Assembly (NCBI GenBank): GCA_033764445.1
Contig: JANRIZ010000028.1
Location: 1 to 37,095, forward strand
Length of the DNA stretch: 37,095 bases
Reading direction: 5' to 3'
DNA from: JANRIZ01 sp033764445
GTDB taxonomy: Bacteria; Verrucomicrobiota; Verrucomicrobiia; JAWXBN01
Position numbers and translations under genes: made by a program. How positions within the stretch are numbered: position 1 is the stretch's first letter; every line of letters starts with the position of its first letter. The notes beneath the pieces were generated by a model, which saw only the letters and a program-made list of their open reading frames with translations, was not told the origin of the DNA and made no database searches. Shown here one piece after another: positions 30,911 to 37,095 of this stretch.

Positions 30911-31924
30911 CTATTTCTTTTTCTGCTCGGCCTTGTCGAAGGCCGCGTCGAAGGCGACGTTGCTGGGGGCAAAATCAACCTTTCTGACAAAGGCGGCCGC
31001 CTCGGTGGCACCGTGTTCGCGGTCCATGCCGATGTCCTCCCATTCGACGGAGAGCGGACCCGCATAGCCGATGCGGTTGAGCGCGCGGATGATTTCCTCG
31101 AAGTTGATCCGGCCCCGGCCCAGCGAACGGAAGTCCCAGTGGCGGCGCACGTCGCCAAAGGAGGTGTGCCCTCCGAAGACACCCGCTTCGACGGGGGTGT
31201 CGGACCAGTAGACGTCCTTCATGTGGACGTGGTAGATGCGCTTGGAAAATTTGTAAATGAACTTCACGTAGTCGACATTCTGGTAGCCGAAGTGGGAGGG
31301 ATCGTAGTTGAAGCCGAATTCCTCGCGATGGCCGAGGGCCTCCAGGGCTTTTTCCGCCGAGGCGATGTCGAAGGCGATTTCGGTGGGGTGAACCTCCAGG
31401 CCGAACCGCACGCCCGCCTTTTTGAATTCATCGAGGATGGGATTCCATTTGGCGGCGAAATCCGCAAAACCGTCCTCGATCTGGGCCTTGCTCACCGGGG
31501 GGAAGCTGTAGAGGTAGGGCCAGATTTTGGAGCCCGTGAAACCGTTGACGACATTGACCCCGAGGTTTTTGGCGGCGTGCGCGGTTTTGACCAGTTCCTC
31601 CGCCGCGCGTTTGTTGACCTCGGCGGGTTTTCCATCGCCCCAGACGTGGTCGGGCAAAATGCTTTTGTGGCGTTCGTCGATGACGTCGCAGACCGCCTGG
31701 CCGACGAGGTGGGTGGAGATCGCCCAGGTTTTCAGACCGTGTTTGGCCAGGGTGGCATGGCGTTCGTCGCAGTAGGCCTTGTTCTGCGCCTTGGTGACAT
31801 CGAAATGATCCCCCCAGCAGGCGAGTTCCAGCCCATCGTACCCGAAGGTTTTGGCCTTCTGGCACATGGTTTCAAAGGTGAGGTCGGCCCATTGGCCGGT
31901 GAAGAGGGTGACGGGGCGTCCCAT
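30911..31924 (-). CDS. Sugar phosphate isomerase/epimerase (xylose isomerase-like TIM barrel)
   Basis: 337 residues from the ATG at 31922-31924, fixed by an AGGAG site at 31934-31938, nine bases away. It has a TIM barrel of the AP-endonuclease-2 family. Likely metal ligands are in GLEVHPTEIAFD, NYDPSHFGY, HVHMKD and VEWED; the GYDGLELACWG segment is also typical. These proteins isomerise or epimerise sugars or inositols with a divalent metal. Substrate is unknown. A Lys-rich tail (QKKK) ends the protein. Single-gene unit with a hairpin downstream. Confidence 0.85.
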   Translation of the reverse strand: MGRPVTLFTGQWADLTFETMCQKAKTFGYDGLELACWGDHFDVTKAQNKAYCDERHATLAKHGLKTWAISTHLVGQAVCDVIDERHKSILPDHVWGDGKPAEVNKRAAEELVKTAHAAKNLGVNVVNGFTGSKIWPYLYSFPPVSKAQIEDGFADFAAKWNPILDEFKKAGVRFGLEVHPTEIAFDIASAEKALEALGHREEFGFNYDPSHFGYQNVDYVKFIYKFSKRIYHVHMKDVYWSDTPVEAGVFGGHTSFGDVRRHWDFRSLGRGRINFEEIIRALNRIGYAGPLSVEWEDIGMDREHGATEAAAFVRKVDFAPSNVAFDAAFDKAEQKKK

Positions 31925-32011
31925 AATGTTTGGCTCCTGTGGATTTGGTGGGTGAGAGGTTGCGGGTGAAAGTCCGGCCACGCTAGAGGAAGAAACCGAC
32001 GAGGAAAAGTC

Positions 32012-32049
32012 AAAAACCTTTCCACAACACGTTGTGCGGAATGTTTTTT
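32012..32049 (-). terminator. Intrinsic terminator of the xseB-dxs-tlyA operon
   Basis: Read on the minus strand, the sequence goes from the tlyA TGA straight into an A-rich lead, CCGCACAAC, GT, GTTGTGGAA, and then GGTTTTTGAC. The stem is CACAAC/GTTGTG extended through TTCC/GGAA with one bulge, and the outer A/T arms also pair. It is the clearest intrinsic terminator in the window. Confidence 0.7.
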
Positions 32050-32801
32050 CAGCCTGATTGACCCGTTTTCACTGCCCACAGGAGAAACTCGCGGTTGCCG
32101 TCGGTGCCGGTGATCGGGGAGGGGATCGTCCCCCGCACCTGCCAGCCGAGGGTTTCGGTGAAGCCGGAAATCTCCCGCACGATCTGTGCCTGCAAAACCT
32201 CGTCCTTCAACACGCCGCGGCACCTGTCCATCACCTCCCGGCCCGCCTCAAATTGCGGTTTGATCAGGGCCACCAGGTCGGAGGTCCGGTCCATGACCGG
32301 GCCGAGGGCGGGCAGGATTTTGGTCAGGGAGATGAAGGAGACATCCACACACGCAAACTGCGGCGGGGGGGTGAAGGCGGCGGGGTCGAGCTGACGGGCG
32401 TTGACCTGTTCCATCACCACCACGCGCGGGTCCTGGCGGAGCTTCCAGACCAGCTGGCCGTGGCCGACATCCACGGCGAAAACCCTTGCCGCACCGCGCT
32501 GCAGCAGGCAATCCGTGAAGCCCCCTGTCGAGGCCCCCACGTCCAGGCACGTTTTTCCGCCCACCTCCACCGCAAAATGCGCCAGGGCACCCTCGAGCTT
32601 GAGACCGCCGCGGCTGACAAACCGGTCCCGGGCCTTCAGCTCCACGACCGCCGAGGCGGGGGTTTTGTGGCTGGGTTTGTCCACCTGCTGGCCGTTGACA
32701 AGGACTTCCCCGGCCATGATGGCACGCCGGGCCTTTTCCCGGCTTTCGATCAGCCCGCGTTCCACGAGCGTCTGGTCCAGGCGGAGGGAGTCGGAAGCCA
32801 T
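32049..32801 (-). CDS. tlyA: TlyA-family rRNA 2'-O-methyltransferase
   Basis: 250 residues: an N-terminal S4 RNA-binding domain (about 6-62, LDQTLVERGLIESREKA) and an FtsJ/RrmJ methyltransferase domain. FVSRGGLKLEGAL holds Lys68, and LDVGASTGGFTD is the S-adenosylmethionine loop. A K-D-K-E tetrad (Lys68, Asp153, Lys181, Glu238) fits the 2'-O-methyltransferase mechanism. TlyA methylates cytidines of 16S and 23S rRNA in several bacteria and affects capreomycin sensitivity; some homologues have also been called haemolysins. It begins 27 nt after dxs. Confidence 0.93.
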   Translation of the reverse strand: MASDSLRLDQTLVERGLIESREKARRAIMAGEVLVNGQQVDKPSHKTPASAVVELKARDRFVSRGGLKLEGALAHFAVEVGGKTCLDVGASTGGFTDCLLQRGAARVFAVDVGHGQLVWKLRQDPRVVVMEQVNARQLDPAAFTPPPQFACVDVSFISLTKILPALGPVMDRTSDLVALIKPQFEAGREVMDRCRGVLKDEVLQAQIVREISGFTETLGWQVRGTIPSPITGTDGNREFLLWAVKTGQSG

Positions 32802-32828
32802 GGCCGGGCCGGAAGAGGGGGGAAGGAA

Positions 32829-34736
32829 TCAGACCGAGGCGGCGGCCGTGACCGGAGAACCAAAATGTTCGCAGACCTTCTGCACGCCATGTTGGGCCGT
32901 CAAACCGTGTTTTTCGCGGAGGATGGGAATGGTGCCATGTTCGACAAAATCATCCGGCCAGCCGATGCGGAAAACGGGCTTGCACATTTTGAGCCCCTGC
33001 AATTCCTCCATGACCACCGAGCCGAAGCCCCCCATGAGCACGTGGTCCTCAAAGGTCAGAACCGCGTCCGCGTCCTTCGCGTAGGTTTCGAGCATGGCTG
33101 TGTCAAAGGGTTTGACAAAACGGGCATTGATGACGGCCACGGAGTATCCCTGTTTTTCGAGGGCGTGCCCGGCCTCCACCGCCAGATTGACGACGCTGCC
33201 ATAGCCCAGGACGAGCACTTTTTTGCCGTTGGAGCCCGGCCCGTATTCGTGCAGGACCTCGGCCTTGCCCAGTTCGAGCGTCTGGGGGTGTTCCTTGGGG
33301 GTGACCCCCATGCCCACCCCGCGGGGGTAGCGCAGGGCGATCGGACCGTCATTGTAGCGGCAGGCGGTGTAGAGCATGTCCACAAACTCATCCTCATCCT
33401 TCGGGGCCATGATCACAAAATTGGGCAGGCAGCGCAGGTAGGCGATGTCAAAAAGCCCGTGATGGGTCGGGCCGTCATCCCCTGAGAGCCCGGCGCGGTC
33501 CATGCACAGGACCACATTGAGATTCTGGAGGGCCACGTCGTGGTGGAGCATGTCGTAGGCCCGCTGGAGGAATGTCGAGTAGATGCCCACCACCGGTTTG
33601 AGACCCATGACCGCCAGACCGCAGGCGTGGACGACGGCATGTTCCTCGGCGATGCCCACGTCGAAATACCGTTCCGGAACCTTTTTCTGGAAATTGCCCA
33701 GACCCGTGCCCGAGGGCATCGCCCCGGTGATCGCGCAGATGCGTTTGTCCTCGTAGGCGAATTTGGCGAGGTAATTGCCGAAAAGCTCCGAATAGGTGGG
33801 GGTGGCCGTGCCCTTGGTTTCGCCGGTTTCCACGTTGTAGGCGCCCAGCCCGTGGAATTTTCCGGGGTTGGCCAGGGCGGGTTCGTACCCCTTGCCCTTG
33901 GTGGTCTGGATGTGGAGGAGGACCGGTTCATCCTGGGTCTTGAGGAACTCGAAGGTCTTGATGAGCAGGTCCACGTCGTGTCCGTCAATGGGCCCGTAGT
34001 ATTTGAGGCCCAGCTCCTCGAAGATCACACTCGGAAGGATCATGCTCTTGACGGCCTCCTCGGCCTTGTGGGCAAGGTCAAGGACACTTTTGCCGGCGAT
34101 TTTTTCAATGAACTTCTCCGCCTGCTTGTGCAGATGGGAGTACTGGGGGCTCATGACGATCTTGTTGAAGTAATTGGAGATGGCCCCGACGTTTTTGGCG
34201 ATCGACCATTCGTTGTCATTGAGGACGACGATGAGTTTCTTGGTGCATTGGGTGACGTTGTTGAGGGCCTCAAATGTGACCCCGCAGGTGAAGGCGGCAT
34301 CCCCGCAGACGGCGATGACGTTCTCATCGGTCCCCTTCAGATCGCGTCCCGAGGCCATTCCAAGCGCGGCGGAAAGGGCTGTCCCGGCGTGGCCTGCACC
34401 AAAGGAATCGTGCGGACTTTCCGAGCGGAGCATGAACCCGTTAAGCCCCTGATACTGGCGGATCGTATGCATGCGGCTGCGGCGCCCTGTCAGCATCTTG
34501 TGGACGTAGGCCTGGTGGCTGACGTCCATGACGATTTTGTCCTTGGGGGTGTCAAAAACAAAGTGGAGGGCCAATGTCAGCTCGACAACACCCAGATTCG
34601 GTCCCAGATGACCGCCGGTTTTGGAGAGGGTGGTGATCAGGTCCTCGCGGATCTCGCCCGCAAGCTGTTTGATCTCATCCAGATGCAGTTTTTTAAGGTC
34701 TTCAGGGCCGTTGATGGAATCAAGAATACGGGACAT
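32829..34736 (-). CDS. dxs: 1-deoxy-D-xylulose-5-phosphate synthase
   Basis: 635 residues, normal length. It condenses pyruvate and glyceraldehyde 3-phosphate with thiamine diphosphate, the first step of the MEP isoprenoid pathway. Visible parts: GHLGPNLGVVELTLALH, DVSHQAYVHKMLTGR (catalytic His), the TPP motif GDAAFTCGVTFEALNN to NDNEWSIAKNVG (GDA where GDG is usual), the catalytic Glu364 in GIAEEHAVVHACG and DRAGLSGDDGPTHHG. The C-terminal transketolase domain is complete. It is 48 nt after xseB and 27 nt before tlyA, a common gene order. Confidence 0.97.
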   Translation of the reverse strand: MSRILDSINGPEDLKKLHLDEIKQLAGEIREDLITTLSKTGGHLGPNLGVVELTLALHFVFDTPKDKIVMDVSHQAYVHKMLTGRRSRMHTIRQYQGLNGFMLRSESPHDSFGAGHAGTALSAALGMASGRDLKGTDENVIAVCGDAAFTCGVTFEALNNVTQCTKKLIVVLNDNEWSIAKNVGAISNYFNKIVMSPQYSHLHKQAEKFIEKIAGKSVLDLAHKAEEAVKSMILPSVIFEELGLKYYGPIDGHDVDLLIKTFEFLKTQDEPVLLHIQTTKGKGYEPALANPGKFHGLGAYNVETGETKGTATPTYSELFGNYLAKFAYEDKRICAITGAMPSGTGLGNFQKKVPERYFDVGIAEEHAVVHACGLAVMGLKPVVGIYSTFLQRAYDMLHHDVALQNLNVVLCMDRAGLSGDDGPTHHGLFDIAYLRCLPNFVIMAPKDEDEFVDMLYTACRYNDGPIALRYPRGVGMGVTPKEHPQTLELGKAEVLHEYGPGSNGKKVLVLGYGSVVNLAVEAGHALEKQGYSVAVINARFVKPFDTAMLETYAKDADAVLTFEDHVLMGGFGSVVMEELQGLKMCKPVFRIGWPDDFVEHGTIPILREKHGLTAQHGVQKVCEHFGSPVTAAASV

Positions 34737-34784
34737 AAGGGGTTACTCTTAGGGGGAAAACCAGATTGCGACAACAGAAAATTT

Positions 34785-35099
34785 CTAAAAAAGGCTCTCC
34801 TGGTCATTGGGGTCCGGTCCCGGCTCGTTGGGGGAGGGATTGGAAACGGGAACCTCCCCGGTGGCGCCGAATTTGCGCAACTCCCTGGAGCCGTCCCTCT
34901 TCTTGGAGAGGATCTCGATTTTTTCCTCCGCCTCCGAGAGTTTTTCGGTGCAAAAGGCGGCGAGATTCATCCCCAGCTCGTATTTTTTGATGATGTCCTC
35001 GAGGGGAAGCTCACCGGCCTCCATTTCCTCGACCAGGGCTTCAAGCCGGGCCAGGGCATCCTCAAACTTCATTTCGTCATCTTTTTTCTTGGAGGCCAT
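34785..35099 (-). CDS. xseB: Exodeoxyribonuclease VII small subunit
   Basis: 104 residues. The family core FEDALARLEALVEEMEAGEL (12-31) with the following LEDIIKKYELGMNLAAFC and KLSEAEEKIEIL is clear. XseB binds XseA to form a single-strand exonuclease. The C-terminal 35 residues are a Pro/Asn-rich tail not usual in XseB. It lies 52 nt after the small lipoprotein gene. xseA is not in the window. Confidence 0.95.
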   Translation of the reverse strand: MASKKKDDEMKFEDALARLEALVEEMEAGELPLEDIIKKYELGMNLAAFCTEKLSEAEEKIEILSKKRDGSRELRKFGATGEVPVSNPSPNEPGPDPNDQESLF

Positions 35100-35151
35100 A
35101 AGGAAATCGATCCGTCAACGGTGTGCAAAAGAAGGGGGTCCTGCGTTTTTC

Positions 35152-35394
35152 CTACCAGTAGCTGTTCCCGGGATTGTCATTTTCCGTGGGGGCATCGACA
35201 CCGCGGTCCCACCAGTAGTTGGAGTCGGGCCGGGCCCCGGGTTCGTACTTGAGGTAGTCGTTGGTGTCGCCGGGCGGGATGTTGTACACGGTCGTATCCC
35301 CGTATTTGTCCGTGGTCACCGCCTGTTCCTGCATGTTGGAACAACCCGCCAGCAGGACCGCGAGGGTGAGGCAAAAAAGTACCCGAATCGTCAT
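35152..35394 (-). CDS. Small hypothetical lipoprotein
   Basis: 80 residues with a clean lipoprotein signal (lipobox LLAGC, Cys18) and a polar Tyr/Asp-rich tail (YNIPPGDTNDYLKYEPG, ending in GNSYW). No family recognised. A GGGGATT stretch precedes its ATG. It may head the xseB-dxs-tlyA unit, since xseB starts 52 nt later on the same strand, or be a separate gene. Confidence 0.7.
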   Translation of the reverse strand: MTIRVLFCLTLAVLLAGCSNMQEQAVTTDKYGDTTVYNIPPGDTNDYLKYEPGARPDSNYWWDRGVDAPTENDNPGNSYW

Positions 35395-35474
35395 AATCCC
35401 CGATCAAACCCGTCCCCGTGCAAAGATGCCAGCCATTTTTACGGCGGGACCCGATGCGCTTGCACACTTTCCCC

Positions 35475-35503
35475 TTGATGCTCCAGAACATTTACGGTCT
35501 AAC
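35475..35503 (+). promoter_or_regulatory. Possible promoter of the aminotransferase gene
   Basis: TTGATG (35475-35480) and TCTAAC (35498-35503) are 17 bases apart, four of six consensus each. The leader would be about 22 nt and contains GGAG four bases before the ATG at 35532. Confidence 0.3.
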
Positions 35504-35531
35504 TGTGGGCTCACATTCTAAAGCGGAGCGC

Positions 35532-36404
35532 ATGAAAATCTATCTTGATGGAAAGTTTGTCCCGGCTGCGGAAGCCAAAATCTCGGTCTTCGACCATGGT
35601 CTGCTGTATGGGGACGGGGTCTTTGAAGGCATCCGGGCCTACAACGGGCGGGTTTTCAGGCTTGAGGAACACATTGAGCGGCTTTTTTGCTCGGCCAAGG
35701 TGCTGATGCTCGACATTCCGATGACGCACCGGGAGCTGATGGCGGCGACCTGCAAAACCTGCGCGGTCAACGGCGTGCGCGACGGCTACATCCGTCTGGT
35801 GGTCACCCGCGGGGTGGGCAATCTGGGCCTGGCCCCGTGGAATTGCGAGCGGCCCAGCGTGTTTATCATTGCCGGCAAGATTCAGCTTTATCCCCCCGCC
35901 TATTATGACGAGGGCATGAAGGTGGCCACCGTCCCGACCCGTCGGGTTTCCGCCGCCTCCCTCAATCCGGAGGTCAAGTCGCTCAACTACCTCAACAACA
36001 TCATGGCCAAGATCGAGGCCCGCAACGCCGGGTGCGAGGAGGCGATCATGCTCAATCAGGAAGGGTATGTGGCCGAATGCACGGGGGACAATATCTTTGT
36101 CATCAGCAAGGGCGAGATTTTCACCCCCCACAAGTCCATGGGCGCGCTCAAGGGCATCACCCGCGCGGTGGTTTTTGAACTGGCCCGGAAACTTCGCCAT
36201 CCGATCAGTGAGCCGACCCTCAGCCGGTACGATCTTTTCACCGCCGACGAGATGTTCCTGACGGGCACCGCGGCGGAAATCGTGCCCGTGACCAATGTGG
36301 ACGGACGCGTCATCGGCAATGGCAAACCCGGGGTCATCACCCGCAAATTCATGAAGGCCTTCCGGGACCTGACCCGCAAGAGCGGCACCCCCATCGGCAA
36401 GTGA
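35532..36404 (+). CDS. ilvE: Branched-chain amino acid aminotransferase (class IV)
   Basis: 290 residues from the ATG at 35532, chosen by the GGAG ribosome site and by MKIYLDGKFVPAAEAKIS, the usual start. The fold-type IV PLP site has Lys149 in EVKSLNYLNN and Glu182 in AECTGDNIF; SVFDHGLLYGDGVFEGIRAYNG is the classic early block, and LTGTAAEIVPVTNVDGR the late one. It transfers the amino group between glutamate and the keto acids of Val, Leu and Ile. A D-amino acid or aminodeoxychorismate lyase function is less likely because of the LxG-GVFEGIR pattern and length. Single gene, upstream of the zinc-ribbon gene on the same strand. Confidence 0.9.
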   Translation: MKIYLDGKFVPAAEAKISVFDHGLLYGDGVFEGIRAYNGRVFRLEEHIERLFCSAKVLMLDIPMTHRELMAATCKTCAVNGVRDGYIRLVVTRGVGNLGLAPWNCERPSVFIIAGKIQLYPPAYYDEGMKVATVPTRRVSAASLNPEVKSLNYLNNIMAKIEARNAGCEEAIMLNQEGYVAECTGDNIFVISKGEIFTPHKSMGALKGITRAVVFELARKLRHPISEPTLSRYDLFTADEMFLTGTAAEIVPVTNVDGRVIGNGKPGVITRKFMKAFRDLTRKSGTPIGK

Positions 36405-36492
36405 TCCCGGCGGGGAGGGCGGAGGGGGGCATCCCCGGTGTCGCCTGTCTTGGAAGCCCGTTATAAACTTGCCCTTTCCCACTCCGGCAGGC

Positions 36493-36510
36493 ACAATCAA
36501 GCCCGATTGT
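36493..36510 (+). promoter_or_regulatory. Inverted repeat just before the last gene
   Basis: ACAATC and GATTGT flank a 6-base spacer, ending 10 bases before the ATG at 36521. It could be an operator or a stem that affects the start site. No regulator is known. Confidence 0.3.
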
Positions 36511-36520
36511 ACAAGGTATT

Positions 36521-37095
36521 ATGTCCTCCGAATCGAATGTGACAAAGTTCAACTGTCTCTATTGTGGGAGCCGCATTACCGGCACCCCGGAAATGCCCGA
36601 TGAGATTGAGTGTCCGTTTTGTGCCCGCAAAATCGTCATCCCCGGGCGGCGGGACGTGAGTGATTCCGAGATTCTTTCCCTTCTGGGAAAGGAAAAGAAG
36701 GGCGGTGGCAAGGGTCAGACCACCTCCCCCGGAGGAGGGGTTTTTTCAACCCCGGAAAAACCGGCGGCCTCCCCGGTTTCCGCGGCTTTTTCCCAGTCCG
36801 CGCCGACGGCCGGTCAGATGGGGGATGGAAAACATGTCATCATTCCCCTGGAGGGAAGCTTCAGCCGGGCCTCCTCCCCGGCACAATCCGAGTACCGTGA
36901 TGATCCTGCGCCCGCCGATCCAATCCTCATCAATGCCGGTTATCTGGTGATGGTCATGGGCGTTTTTGGATTGCTGGTGAGCATCCTGCTGGCGGCGGAC
37001 CTTTTCCCCGACGCACGGCAACTGGCTCTGGGCGCCCTGCTGGCCTTTCATGTGGTGATGGTTTCCATTGGCATGATGCTGGTGCTCAAAACCCG
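36521..37095 (+). CDS. Zinc-ribbon membrane protein, C-terminus cut by window edge
   Basis: 191 codons visible. The N-terminus has two CxxC knuckles (Cys12, Cys15, Cys31, Cys34; CLYCG and CPFCA), the mark of a small zinc ribbon. A low-complexity Gly/Ser/Pro-rich linker (about 55-100) follows, then two membrane helices (about 138-160 and 165-188). This design recurs in verrucomicrobial and planctomycete proteins of unknown function; I do not know the exact role. The reading frame is open at the right edge. Confidence 0.75.
   Translation, partial: MSSESNVTKFNCLYCGSRITGTPEMPDEIECPFCARKIVIPGRRDVSDSEILSLLGKEKKGGGKGQTTSPGGGVFSTPEKPAASPVSAAFSQSAPTAGQMGDGKHVIIPLEGSFSRASSPAQSEYRDDPAPADPILINAGYLVMVMGVFGLLVSILLAADLFPDARQLALGALLAFHVVMVSIGMMLVLKT

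Overview
The window looks like chromosomal DNA of a Verrucomicrobiota bacterium. The strongest sign is the leftmost operon, whose five genes match in order, size and architecture the Akkermansia muciniphila Amuc_1098 to Amuc_1102 type IV pilus-like locus. The organism is Gram-negative: it has a secretin, a lipid A deacylase-like barrel, ExbB/ExbD and lipoproteins. Class or genus cannot be fixed from sequence reading alone. Both ends of the window cut a gene.

Layout. 1-6067 (minus): pilus alignment-complex operon (Amuc_1102-like protein, PilM-PilN fusion, PilO-like Amuc_1100, PilP-like Amuc_1099, secretin cut by the left edge). 6206-7966 (plus): gatC-gatA. 8156-9334 (minus): aldo/keto reductase. 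9592-11019 (plus): ferritin-like protein. 11084-11160 (minus): tRNA-Pro(GGG). 11653-14717 (plus): GH78-type alpha-L-rhamnosidase and a short-chain dehydrogenase. 14828-15520 (minus): winged-helix regulator. 15840-17666 (plus): LpxR-like deacylase and HAD phosphatase. 18296-23547 (plus): gyrB-gyrA. 23666-27708 (minus): nuoA-nuoB-[PIN nuclease and small partner]-nuoC-nuoD-nuoI. 27829-29151 (plus): YtcA-like lipoprotein and MdtN/EmrA-like efflux adaptor. 29408-30600 (minus): exbB-exbD. 30911-31924 (minus): sugar phosphate isomerase/epimerase. 32049-35394 (minus): small lipoprotein, xseB, dxs, tlyA, closed by a good intrinsic terminator. 35532-36404 (plus): ilvE-like aminotransferase. 36521-end (plus): zinc-ribbon membrane protein, cut by the right edge.

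How the parts fit. The pilus operon holds the whole PilM-N-O-P-Q chain from cytoplasmic actin-like protein to outer-membrane secretin, but no pilin, ATPase or PilC. The nuo cluster codes for the quinone-side and connecting subunits of complex I only, and is interrupted by a low-GC PIN module set seamlessly into the operon. gatC-gatA lack gatB, and the efflux adaptor lacks its pump, so these systems must be completed elsewhere.

The spacers hold a family of dispersed repeats (7973, 11281, 29169, 30727), one of them expanded into a heptamer array, and a perfect 32-bp inverted repeat upstream of gyrB. Two promoters (gatC, nuoA) place the -10 box so close to the start codon that the mRNAs may be leaderless. 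I see no prophage, insertion sequence, CRISPR array or biosynthetic cluster.
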